Positions 1 to 8,031 of a stretch of 64,000 bases of DNA are shown here, piece after piece; within the stretch, counting starts at the first letter, position 1; every line of letters starts with the position of its first letter. The position numbers were made by a program, and so were the translations under genes. A model generated the notes under the pieces. The model ran no database searches and was not told the DNA's origin. It saw nothing but the letters and a program-made list of their open reading frames with translations. Source of the stretch: Pseudomonas sp. FEN (GTDB lineage Bacteria; Pseudomonadota; Gammaproteobacteria; Pseudomonadales; Pseudomonadaceae); NCBI RefSeq assembly GCF_904067045.1, contig NZ_CAJFDC010000010.1, positions 186,001 through 250,000 of the forward strand. Reading direction: 5' to 3'.

Positions 1-169
1 CACGCCCTGAACGTTACATCCACGGGCCGGCATGGGCTGAGTTCCACCGTTCAGCCACAGCAGAAATTGAGACTTTTCCTATACTGTATTTCGCTTTCCC
101 TACCTGTTTTTTCGATACAAGCACGTTCCCGTCTCAAGCAGTGGCTGGCGTACTTCTTGAGGATTTGTA
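1..169. other. Upstream region of the response regulator gene
   Basis: No gene is visible here. The stretch just before the first gene is comparatively AT-rich and probably carries its promoter. A GAGGA ribosome-binding site lies about 6 bases before the ATG at 170. I recognise no operator. Confidence 0.4.
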
Positions 170-793
170 ATGCGCACAGCTCTGATAGTTGACGATCACC
201 CGTTCATTCGCATGGCCATCAAGGTCTTGCTGGAGAAGGAGGGGTTCGAGGTCGTCGCCGAGGCCGACAATGGCGTCGATGCGGTGCAGCTGGCTCGGGA
301 GTTGGCGCCCAGCCTGATTGTCATGGACCTCAATATTCCGCGGCTCGATGGCCTGGAAGCGATCAAGCGCCTCAGCGACCTGCAACTGCCGAGCAAGCTG
401 GTGGTGCTTACCGAACAGGCTCCCGAGTTCTACTCCGAGCGCTGCATGCGCGCCGGCGCCATGGGCTATATCTCCAAGACCGCCGAGTTGGTCGAGCTGC
501 GCCTGGCGATCCAGGCGGTGATGCTCAACAAGAGTTTCTTTCCGCGCCTGGAAGGGCACGTTCAAGGGCAGGCTGGCGGTGTCTCGGAGCCGGTGCTGAT
601 CGACAGCCTGAGCAATCGTGAGCTGAGCATCCTGCGCTACATCGCCCGGGGGATGAAAAACAAGGACATCAGTGAACTGATGCTGCTCAGCGACAAGACG
701 GTCAGCACCTACAAGACCCGCCTGATCGACAAGCTCAACCTGAAATCGGTGGTGGCGCTGGCGGAGTTCGCCAAGCGCAACCAACTGATCTGA
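170..793 (+). CDS. NarL/FixJ-family response regulator
   Basis: A 207-residue two-component response regulator. The receiver domain (about residues 3-120) has the acidic pair D8/D9, the phospho-acceptor D53 in VMDLNIP and a switch lysine in ISKTAE. A LuxR-type helix-turn-helix occupies about residues 145-205 (LSNRELSILRYIARG, DKTVSTYKTRL). The receiver-HTH layout and length match BvgA/EvgA-like NarL-class regulators. A GAGGA ribosome-binding site supports the start. No histidine kinase lies next to it in the window, so the signal and targets cannot be deduced; it may be served by a hybrid kinase elsewhere. The family call is secure, the role unknown. Confidence 0.9.
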   Translation: MRTALIVDDHPFIRMAIKVLLEKEGFEVVAEADNGVDAVQLARELAPSLIVMDLNIPRLDGLEAIKRLSDLQLPSKLVVLTEQAPEFYSERCMRAGAMGYISKTAELVELRLAIQAVMLNKSFFPRLEGHVQGQAGGVSEPVLIDSLSNRELSILRYIARGMKNKDISELMLLSDKTVSTYKTRLIDKLNLKSVVALAEFAKRNQLI

Positions 794-814
794 GGTGCCC
801 TGGTGGGGCAGTCA

Positions 815-1618
815 TCAATCCCACTGCGGCGCGAGACCTGGCGGGTTGGTCAGGCGCTGGGCGCGCTCGAGGCTGGCGATCTTCGCCATGTCCTCATCGC
901 TCAAGCGCAGGTCGCGGGCCTTGAGGTTACTCGCCAGGTTCTCGCGCCGGGTTGACGAGGGGATCACCGCGTAACCCAGTTGCATGGCCCAGGCCAGGGT
1001 CACCTGCGCCGGTGTCGCCCGGTGCTGCTCGGCGATTTGCCGGATCAGTGGGTCCTTCAGCACTTCGCCATAGGCCAGGGTCATGTAGGAGGTGATCTGG
1101 ATGCCTTGGTCCTGGGCGGCCGCGACCACGTTGCGGTTCTGCAGGTAGGGGTGCAGTTCGATCTGGTTGGTGGCGATCTGATCGGCACCGACGGCGGCAA
1201 TTGCCTGTTGCAGCAGTTCGGTGGTGAAGTTGGAGACGCCGATCCGACGGGTCAGGCCCAGTTGCTTGGCCTCCAGCAGCGCGCCCATGAATTCAGCGAC
1301 TGGCACCTGGTCCTGCGGCGATGGCCAGTGGATCAGGGTCAGGTCCAGGTAGTCGGTACGCAGTTTGCGCAGGCTGTCCTTGAGGCTGGGGATCAGGGCG
1401 TCCTTGCCGAGGTTGGCGACCCAGATCTTGCTGGTGATGAACAACTGGTCACGGGGAATGCCGCTGGCGCTGATGGCCTGACCGACTTCGGCCTCGTTTT
1501 CGTAGATCTGTGCGGTGTCGATGACCCGGTAGCCCAGTTCGAGGCCGCTGCTGACCGAATCGATGACGACCTGGCCTTGCAGGCGGAAGGTGCCGAGGCC
1601 GAAGGCGGGAACAGACAT
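815..1618 (-). CDS. Aldo/keto reductase, DkgB-like
   Basis: A 267-residue NAD(P)H-dependent aldo/keto reductase of the 2,5-diketo-D-gluconate reductase type. Visible family features are [13 protein letters not shown] with the catalytic tyrosine, the lysine in ITSKIW, the histidine in LIHWP and the C-terminal cofactor motif [13 protein letters not shown]. The length equals that of E. coli DkgB. An AGGAG site 7 bases before the ATG fixes the start. It is convergent with the response regulator upstream and appears monocistronic. These enzymes reduce small aldehydes such as methylglyoxal; the physiological substrate cannot be read from sequence. Confidence 0.92.
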   Translation of the reverse strand: MSVPAFGLGTFRLQGQVVIDSVSSGLELGYRVIDTAQIYENEAEVGQAISASGIPRDQLFITSKIWVANLGKDALIPSLKDSLRKLRTDYLDLTLIHWPSPQDQVPVAEFMGALLEAKQLGLTRRIGVSNFTTELLQQAIAAVGADQIATNQIELHPYLQNRNVVAAAQDQGIQITSYMTLAYGEVLKDPLIRQIAEQHRATPAQVTLAWAMQLGYAVIPSSTRRENLASNLKARDLRLSDEDMAKIASLERAQRLTNPPGLAPQWD

Positions 1619-1751
1619 GAGGGACTCCTGAAGTGACAGTGGGAATGAGCAGGAGTATCCCCATCCCGATCTTTGAGAAAAAGTAAGGGAGGGGAAAATG
1701 ACTCTTTACCAGTGCGCACGAATAAGCGGAGTTTCGAAGCTCGGTCCGTGG

Positions 1752-1797
1752 GAAGGGGCGCGCGCTCTTGGAGCTGGCAAGCCAGCTCACAAAAAGC
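1752..1797. repeat. Single REP-like element
   Basis: A short stem-forming sequence (GAGCTGGCAAGCCAGCTC) lies in the gap between the thioesterase and the aldo/keto reductase. It resembles one arm of the REPINs found elsewhere in the window, and no inverted partner is visible. Confidence 0.5.
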
Positions 1798-1808
1798 CTA
1801 TCGGTTGT

Positions 1809-2348
1809 TCAGCCTCGCGGTTCGAGGATCATGCAGGTGGTGGAACCTGTGGCATAAAGCCGTCCGTCGGCGTCGTAGATCCGCCCTTCGGCCAGGGCCG
1901 TGGAGCGACCGAGGTGGACCAGCGTGCCCTCGGCGCGGATCGGCCCGCTGCTGCTGGTCAGGGCCCGCACATAGCTGATGCGCAGGTCCAGAGTGGTGTA
2001 GCCCTGGCCCTTTTGCAGGCGGGTATGGATGGCGCAGCCCATGCACGAGTCGAGCAAGGTCGCGGCATAGCCGCCATGGACACTGCCCAATGGGTTGTAA
2101 TGACGGGTGTCCGGGGTGCCCTGGAAGACGAACCGCCCCTCGGACCATTCGATGGGGATGAAGTCCAGCAAGCTGCCGATCGGCGGCGAGGGCAGTTCGC
2201 CGTTACCGATGCCGTTGAAGAACTGCGCCGGGGTCAACTGGCTGACCTCGGCCAGGGTCAGGCTGCCGGGGCCTTGCAAGCGCTCGCGCATGGCCTGCTC
2301 CTCGGCGATCCATTGGGCAAGCGTGACGTCGCGATTTGGGGTCTGCAT
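1809..2348 (-). CDS. PaaI-family (hotdog) thioesterase
   Basis: A 179-residue single-domain hotdog-fold thioesterase. The motif GSVHGGYAATLLDSCMG (about residues 88-104) is the classic PaaI/YbgC active-site segment, where the HGG region and the following acidic residue position the acyl-CoA. Such enzymes hydrolyse aromatic or short-chain acyl-CoA esters in the cytoplasm. A strong AGGAGG lies 6 bases upstream of the ATG. The promoter region holds an AT-rich inverted repeat (2385-2404). No pathway genes adjoin it, so the acyl substrate is unknown. Confidence 0.88.
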   Translation of the reverse strand: MQTPNRDVTLAQWIAEEQAMRERLQGPGSLTLAEVSQLTPAQFFNGIGNGELPSPPIGSLLDFIPIEWSEGRFVFQGTPDTRHYNPLGSVHGGYAATLLDSCMGCAIHTRLQKGQGYTTLDLRISYVRALTSSSGPIRAEGTLVHLGRSTALAEGRIYDADGRLYATGSTTCMILEPRG

Positions 2349-2384
2349 GGGGCGCCTCCTGACTGAAATAAAAAATTATTGTCG

Positions 2385-2404
2385 TAATATTTTACTCGAT
2401 ATTA
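2385..2404. promoter_or_regulatory. AT-rich inverted repeat, possible operator
   Basis: TAATAT-N8-ATATTA lies about 40 bases upstream of the thioesterase start, in a stretch much richer in A and T than its surroundings. Its symmetry suggests a dimeric regulator site overlapping the promoter. No regulator gene adjoins it. Confidence 0.35.
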
Positions 2405-2609
2405 TGTCCGAAATATAAATTAATCCAGCCCCTGCGCAGATCCTTGCCGTGCAGTAATACAAGGAATGGCCACGTTGAAAAGCCGACTTGCCCATGAGCA
2501 CAAGGGCATCGATGATTGTCTCATTGGTAGAACACTGAAGCTGTTTCATGCGGTCTAGCGCTAAAAACCGGTTGAATCTAAGCTGTGCCCATGAATGACG
2601 GAGGTACCC

Positions 2610-3479
2610 ATGAAAAAGATTCTTGGTCTCTACACCAGTCCCCGTGGCCATTGGGTCGGTGACGGTTTTCCGGTGCGCACGCTGTTTTCCTATGACCACC
2701 TGGGCCAGCACATCAGTCCTTTTCTGCTGCTCGACCATGCCGGACCCGCTGAATTCACCGCGACCACGCAACGCCGTGGTGTCGGCCAACATCCCCATCG
2801 CGGTTTTGAAACCGTGAGCATCGTCTATGACGGTGAAGTGGAGCACCGTGATTCCACCGGCGCCGGCGGCGTGATCGGCCCGGGTGACGTGCAATGGATG
2901 ACCGCCGGGGCGGGAATCATCCATGAGGAGTTTCATTCCGCGGCCTTTGCCCGGAGCGGCGGCCGCTTGGAGATGGTCCAGCTATGGGTCAACCTGCCGG
3001 CGCGGGACAAGTCCGCCGCGGCTGGTTACCAGGGTATTCTCGATAGCGATATCCCCCGGATCGCCCTCAAGGACCAAGCCGGCAGCCTGCGCCTGATTGC
3101 CGGTGAGTTCGACGGACAGCGCGGGCCGGCGCGGACCTTCACGCCGATGGATGTCTGGGATATCCGCCTGGCTGGCGGGAAAACCGTGGCGCTGGACCTG
3201 CATGAAGGTCGCAGCACGGTGCTGGTGGTCCTGCGCGGCAGTGTGCGGGTCAATGACGAGCAACTGGCGCAGCCAGGGCAACTGGTGGTGTTCGAGCGTG
3301 CCGGCAGCGCGGTGTCGTTGCACGCCGGTGACGGCGAAGCGCTGGTGCTGCTTCTCAGCGGCGAGCCCATCGACGAACCGATTGTCGGTCACGGTCCCTT
3401 CGTGATGAACAGCGAAGCCGAGATTCACCAGGCCTTTGCCGACTTCCAGGCCGGACGGTTCGGGCAGATGCGCGACTGA
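2610..3479 (+). CDS. Pirin family protein
   Basis: A 289-residue bicupin of the pirin family. The N-terminal cupin has the metal-binding signature HPHRGFETV, followed by a further histidine in VEHRD and the histidine/glutamate of IIHEE, matching the His3-Glu iron site of bacterial pirins and YhhW-type quercetinases. The ATG at 2610 is preferred over one five codons earlier because a GGAGG lies 5 bases before it. Bacterial pirins have been linked to quercetin oxidation and to modulation of metabolic enzymes; neither can be decided here. It is a stand-alone gene. Confidence 0.93.
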   Translation: MKKILGLYTSPRGHWVGDGFPVRTLFSYDHLGQHISPFLLLDHAGPAEFTATTQRRGVGQHPHRGFETVSIVYDGEVEHRDSTGAGGVIGPGDVQWMTAGAGIIHEEFHSAAFARSGGRLEMVQLWVNLPARDKSAAAGYQGILDSDIPRIALKDQAGSLRLIAGEFDGQRGPARTFTPMDVWDIRLAGGKTVALDLHEGRSTVLVVLRGSVRVNDEQLAQPGQLVVFERAGSAVSLHAGDGEALVLLLSGEPIDEPIVGHGPFVMNSEAEIHQAFADFQAGRFGQMRD

Positions 3480-3602
3480 CCCCGCTACGCGGTTCTCACG
3501 CTCGCGGAGCCGCGCCGCGGCCTCGAATATAAAGCTATAACTCCATGAAGCCGTTCTGTGCGATCTTCGCGCCGTGACGGTTTCTTTTCATGGAGTGGCT
3601 CG

Positions 3603-5045
3603 ATGCTTGACCTGTTGTCTGAACATCCCTTGTCGTGCGCTTTGCTGCTGATCGTGATCGATTTGCTGCTGTGGCACCTGATCGGCGGCAAGAGCGGCAC
3701 CTGGAAACTGGCCGTGCGCCTGACGGTGTTTTCGCTGTTCAGCCTGCTGCTGTTCAACGAGGGCATGAACCCCTTGCAGACCGCGCCGTGGCCGGATGAC
3801 ATCCCCCGGCACCTGGCGGCCACCGGCTTGCAGATCGGTTGGTGGCTGTTCGGCGCGCGGACCCTGACGGTGCTGCTTGGCACGGTGATGATGCAGCGGG
3901 TCGGGCATGCCGGCCGGCTGGTGCAGGATGTGCTCGGGGCGATCATCTTCCTGATCGCCATCGTCGCGGCGGCGGCCTATGTGCTCGACCTGCCGGTCAA
4001 GGGCGTGCTGGCGACCTCCGGTGCCCTGGCGATCATTGTCGGCCTGGCCTTGCAGAGTACCCTCAGCGACGTGTTTTCCGGGATTGTCCTGAACGCCACC
4101 AAGCCCTATCAGGTCGATGATTGGATTTCCATCGACGGCACCGAAGGCCGGGTCGTCGATATCGACTGGCGTGCTACCCGCTTGCAGACGTCCCAGGGCA
4201 GCATGGCGGTGGTGCCCAACTCCCTCGCGGCCAGGGCCAAGATCGTCAACTTCAGCCGGCCCAGCGATATGCATGGCCTGTCCATCAGCGTGCAGGTCAG
4301 CCCGCATTCGCGGCCCCAGGTGGTGATCGAGGCGTTGGAGCGGGCCATGCTCGGCTGTCGCGCCTTGTTGCCGAGCCCGGCGCCCTGCGTGACGCTGAAA
4401 AGTTCCAGTGCCGAGGGCGCGGAATACGAAATCAATGGTTTCGTGGTGTCCATGGACGAGAAACGCGGAGTTCGCAATCAGCTCTACGACCTGGCATTCC
4501 GGCATTTGCGCGCTTCGGGAGTGAGCCTGCTGTCCAGCGGGGAGAGTGCCACCCCGGTGAATTTATCGCGCCCGCGAAGGTTGTTGGAAAGCTCTTCGAT
4601 TTTCTCCACCTTGCGTTCGGAGGAGAAGGACACGTTCAGCGAGAATATGCAGGCGCAGACGTTCCGTGCCGGCAGCGAGATCATGGCGCGGGGCGAGGTC
4701 AGCGATCATCTGTTCATCATCGAGTCGGGGGTGGTCTCGGTCACGCTGTTGCGCGGCGGTGTGCCGCTGGAGGCCGGACGCATGGGACCCGGCGAGGTGA
4801 TCGGCGAGGCCGGGGTGCTGGCCGACCTGGCGGTGGTGGCGGATTTCACCGCCAAGACCGACTGTGTGCTGTATCGCATTGAAAACGAGTACCTCAAGCC
4901 GTGCCTGGAGGCCCGGCACGATATCGGCGAGGCGATGAAAAACCTGCTCGACCATCGCTTGAGCGCGGTGCAGCGGTTCACCCGCGAAGTGCCCAAACCG
5001 GTGGAAAAGCGCGGGTTTATGCAGTGGTTGCGCAATCGGGCCTAG
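3603..5045 (+). CDS. MscS-family channel with C-terminal cyclic-nucleotide-binding domain
   Basis: A 480-residue inner-membrane protein. Four hydrophobic segments lie in about the first 145 residues. A pore-lining helix rich in G and A follows (GVLATSGALAIIVGLALQ), continuing into the MscS beta domain (FSGIVLN, DDWISIDGTEG). Residues about 345-455 form a cNMP/Crp-like cupin (LFIIESGVVSVTLL, GEVIGEAGVL). This is the domain order of bacterial cyclic-nucleotide-gated (bCNG) channels, which are MscS relatives with reduced mechanosensitivity. The start at 3603 is chosen for the GGAG before it. The ligand and gating cannot be predicted. Confidence 0.9.
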   Translation: MLDLLSEHPLSCALLLIVIDLLLWHLIGGKSGTWKLAVRLTVFSLFSLLLFNEGMNPLQTAPWPDDIPRHLAATGLQIGWWLFGARTLTVLLGTVMMQRVGHAGRLVQDVLGAIIFLIAIVAAAAYVLDLPVKGVLATSGALAIIVGLALQSTLSDVFSGIVLNATKPYQVDDWISIDGTEGRVVDIDWRATRLQTSQGSMAVVPNSLAARAKIVNFSRPSDMHGLSISVQVSPHSRPQVVIEALERAMLGCRALLPSPAPCVTLKSSSAEGAEYEINGFVVSMDEKRGVRNQLYDLAFRHLRASGVSLLSSGESATPVNLSRPRRLLESSSIFSTLRSEEKDTFSENMQAQTFRAGSEIMARGEVSDHLFIIESGVVSVTLLRGGVPLEAGRMGPGEVIGEAGVLADLAVVADFTAKTDCVLYRIENEYLKPCLEARHDIGEAMKNLLDHRLSAVQRFTREVPKPVEKRGFMQWLRNRA

Positions 5046-5148
5046 TGCTTCCGATGTTACAGAATGAAGCAGGCAATCAGCTTGAGAGGTCAGCCCGGCT
5101 GACCTATATTGGCCGCCTTTGGCCGCGATTTCAGATCAAGGAACAGTC

Positions 5149-6366
5149 ATGACGGGTGAGCGCAATATCGACAAGGAACGGCCGGAAGATGTCTTCCGGG
5201 TCGAGGACGGTATACGTCTTTGTGAGTTCTGGATCGATAATTTCAAGTCACTGGTCGCTTTCAGAATGCGGCTGGCGGACTTCACCTGTCTTGTTGGTTT
5301 GAATGGTGCGGGTAAGTCCACGATTTTGCAGGCACTGGATTTTCTTTCCCAGCAAATCAAGGGCGACCTGTCCGGCTGGCTGAAAAACCGTGAATGGAAG
5401 CCTGTCGACCTCAAGTCAAAACTCAGTAAAAACAGCAATATCAGTTTTGAGATTAAATGTGAGTTTGCCGGCAAGCTGGCGACCTGGAATGGCAGCTTCA
5501 ATCGGACATTATTGCGCTGTACTGAAGAGTCGTGGATCGTTGATCAGGATGCTATTCGCGTTTCAGATGGTCGTGTCTACATTCATGAAACGAATGTGCA
5601 TGGCAGTGGCCGAGGCAATACGGGCAGTCTCATCAACTTCGAATATCAAGGCTCTATTCTCTCTGCATTGAAAGAGTCGCTGCTTCCAAAGAGCTTTTTG
5701 GCGTTCAAGCGTTTTATCGCCGGCATCACCTCGCTGGATGCACTGTCCCCTCAGTACTTGCGTAAGCAGGCGCGCGGCAGTCAAGGCGGCTTGGGTTTTG
5801 CGGGTGAGCAGCTATCTGCGTTTGTGCATCAACTGAGTCCCGATCGGCTCACCACGCTTGTTGCGATGCTGAAGAAAAACTACCCGCATCTTCATTCAAT
5901 CGAAATCAAGTCCCTCAATTCCGGCTGGAAGTCCCTGGGGATACAGGAAACCTACAGCTCAGGTAGCTTCAGTACTCAAGCCCGGCATATGAACGATGGC
6001 ATGTTGCGCTTGATGGCGATTCTGGCGGAAACCTTGTCGGCGCATGGGTTCATGCTCTTCGACGAGGTGGAAAACGGCATCAACTCCGAGCTCATCGAAT
6101 TTTTGCTGGATTATCTGGTGGGGCTCGATCGACAGGTCATGGTGACCACCCACAGCCCGATGATTCTGAATTATCTGGAGGACGACATCGCCCGGCGGGG
6201 GGTTCAACTGATCTATAAAACCGAAGACGGAAGAACCCGGGCTATTCCTTTCTTTTCCATTCCATCGATCGCGGAGAAATTGACGGTGATGGGGCCGGGA
6301 GAGGTGTTTGTCGATACCGATCTTGTTCGTCTGCCTCAGGAAATTGGCCGGCTGATGGCGAGGTAA
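5149..6366 (+). CDS. AAA/SMC-like ATPase of a putative defence pair
   Basis: A 405-residue AAA_21/OLD-type ATPase related to RecF/SMC heads. Walker A is GLNGAGKST (residues 50-58). Walker B is the hydrophobic strand running into LFDEVENG, with D305/E306. The switch histidine is in VTTHSP (H335). The start at 5149 follows an AAGGAA sequence. The next gene begins 5 bases after the stop, so the two are surely co-transcribed. Base composition is visibly poorer in GC than in flanking genes, suggesting acquisition. In OLD, Gabija and PARIS systems such an ATPase works with a TOPRIM nuclease, and the next gene has TOPRIM residues. The ATPase call is firm; the antiphage role is inference. Confidence 0.85.
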   Translation: MTGERNIDKERPEDVFRVEDGIRLCEFWIDNFKSLVAFRMRLADFTCLVGLNGAGKSTILQALDFLSQQIKGDLSGWLKNREWKPVDLKSKLSKNSNISFEIKCEFAGKLATWNGSFNRTLLRCTEESWIVDQDAIRVSDGRVYIHETNVHGSGRGNTGSLINFEYQGSILSALKESLLPKSFLAFKRFIAGITSLDALSPQYLRKQARGSQGGLGFAGEQLSAFVHQLSPDRLTTLVAMLKKNYPHLHSIEIKSLNSGWKSLGIQETYSSGSFSTQARHMNDGMLRLMAILAETLSAHGFMLFDEVENGINSELIEFLLDYLVGLDRQVMVTTHSPMILNYLEDDIARRGVQLIYKTEDGRTRAIPFFSIPSIAEKLTVMGPGEVFVDTDLVRLPQEIGRLMAR

Positions 6367-6371
6367 CACGG

Positions 6372-7121
6372 ATGTTGCTTCTGGTTAGTGGAGAGGGCCC
6401 TTCCGATATAGGTCGCTTAGCGCCGGGTGAGCAGGGACCTGAGTTTTTCCCGGGGCCGATGACGCTGGTTCTGGACAAACTGGTCGAGGAGGTTATGCAG
6501 TACTCGTTGCTCGACCTTCACACCGTGCATTTTATTCATAAAACAGAGTTGTTGGCTGTGGAGCCGAAACATAGTGGGCGCCGACTATCGGCGCCTGGAA
6601 AGCGAACAGCCAAGGAAACCGGTTACTACTACCAGAACGCTCGACGCCTGGCGCTCAAAGCTGCTGAGTTGGCGCGGGAGTCTGACGATACGGTGGTACC
6701 TGTGCTGTTCCGGGATGCGGACGGAACGCAGTCCTCGGGTCGTGGTGAATGGCTGGATAAATGGACGTCGATGATCAACGGTTTTGAGGAAGGAGGCTCT
6801 TTGCTGGGTGTTCCGATGTTACCGAAACCCAAGTCTGAAGCCTGGTTGCTGTGCGCATTTCGGACGCCGGCTTATCAATACTGTGCTGTGCTTGAGTTGG
6901 CTTCAGGTAACGACGACTCGCCTGACTCTCTCAAGGATCAGCTTGACCGCGTACGCAATGGATCATCGACAACTGAGGATATCAACCAGGCGATACGCGA
7001 GGGGGAAGTGGATCCCCGGCGAATCGATATGGCCAGTTTCAATGCGTTCAAGACACGATTGGCTGAAGTCATGCAAGGGGTTATCGGTCCTGCAGCACTG
7101 GAGTCAGGCAACCAACACTAG
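6372..7121 (+). CDS. TOPRIM/DUF4276-like putative nuclease partner
   Basis: A 249-residue protein with the marks of a TOPRIM fold. The first strand ends in VSGEGPSD, giving the catalytic glutamate E8. A later hydrophobic strand gives the metal-binding DxD in VLFRDADG (D115, D117). PKPKSEAWLL, near residue 150, resembles the conserved E-A-W segment of DUF4276 proteins. It follows the ATPase gene by 5 bases in the same low-GC cassette. In comparable pairs the TOPRIM protein is the nuclease effector released or activated by the ATPase. I assign it by motif, not by overall similarity, so the exact family is open. Confidence 0.7.
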   Translation: MLLLVSGEGPSDIGRLAPGEQGPEFFPGPMTLVLDKLVEEVMQYSLLDLHTVHFIHKTELLAVEPKHSGRRLSAPGKRTAKETGYYYQNARRLALKAAELARESDDTVVPVLFRDADGTQSSGRGEWLDKWTSMINGFEEGGSLLGVPMLPKPKSEAWLLCAFRTPAYQYCAVLELASGNDDSPDSLKDQLDRVRNGSSTTEDINQAIREGEVDPRRIDMASFNAFKTRLAEVMQGVIGPAALESGNQH

Positions 7122-7206
7122 CGATTAGTCACTTGGGCTCAGTTGCTGCAGAATCTCCTACAGGTTCGTGTTGAGCATTATGATGAGTCAAGGCGCGGGA
7201 TACGGG

Positions 7207-8031
7207 TCAGAAAGACAACCCCAGCGCCCCCAGTGCCAGTAGCACCGCCGCCATCACCCCGACCACTGCGAACAGTTGCTGCAGCCTGGGTCCGGCCAGG
7301 CGCCCGGCGACCTGGCGACCCAGGATCAACCCGACCACCGCCCCCGCCGCAAACGGCCCGCCCACCGACCAGTGCATGACCCCGGACAGCGTCGCCGTCA
7401 CCACGCTTCCCAGTGACACCAGCGCGATCACCGCCAGGGAGGTGGCGACGATGCTCCGGTTGTCCAGGTTGGTATAGCGCGTCAGCGCCGGAATGATGAC
7501 AAAGCCGCCACCGACTCCGAGCAACCCCGAGAGCAACCCCGAGAGCATGCCGGTAACGGTCAGCGCGCGGGCGCAGGGCAGGGTCCAGCGCAGTCGGCCC
7601 TGCTGGGGATTGAGCACGCAAGGCAGGAAATCGGGTCGTGGTGCCGGCTGTCCGTGCCGCAATTCCCGGTGCGCCTTGAGGAAGATCCGGCTGCAGGCGT
7701 AGACCATCACGGCGGCAAACCCCAGGGCCAGCGGTGCGTTGGGCAGGCGATGGGCGAGCCACAGGCCCAGGGGCGTGAGCAGTACGCCAATCCCGGCGAT
7801 GTAGGCCGCCGCCCGATAGCGCACGACGCCCTGGCGCAAGCCGAGCAAGGCGCCGACGCCCGCCGCCAGGCCCACCGCGAGCAAGCCGATGGGTGCGGCC
7901 TCGACGATCGACAAGCCCAGCCCGAACACCAGCAGCGGCACCGCGAGGATGCCACCGCCGGCCCCGGTCAGGGCCAGGATCGCGCCAATCAGTGTCCCCA
8001 ATCCCGCGCCTAGCAACAGATGTTCATTCAT
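7207..8031 (-). CDS. TauE/SafE-family sulfite exporter
   Basis: A 274-residue polytopic membrane protein of the TauE/SafE (DUF81) family. It has about eight hydrophobic segments and the duplicated Gly-rich motif seen as GAILALTGAGGGILAVPLL near the N terminus and GLLSGLLGVGGGFVIIP in the middle. The start at 8031 overlaps the sqr stop by four bases (ATGA), so translation is coupled. Placed last in the pdo-sqr operon, it probably exports sulfite or thiosulfate formed by persulfide oxidation. Substrate direction is inferred from context. Confidence 0.9.
   Translation of the reverse strand: MNEHLLLGAGLGTLIGAILALTGAGGGILAVPLLVFGLGLSIVEAAPIGLLAVGLAAGVGALLGLRQGVVRYRAAAYIAGIGVLLTPLGLWLAHRLPNAPLALGFAAVMVYACSRIFLKAHRELRHGQPAPRPDFLPCVLNPQQGRLRWTLPCARALTVTGMLSGLLSGLLGVGGGFVIIPALTRYTNLDNRSIVATSLAVIALVSLGSVVTATLSGVMHWSVGGPFAAGAVVGLILGRQVAGRLAGPRLQQLFAVVGVMAAVLLALGALGLSF

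Noticed and set aside
2376..2936. 186-codon minus-strand frame antisense to pirin
   Set aside because: No ribosome-binding site or motif; the pirin gene has a strong start and cupin motifs.
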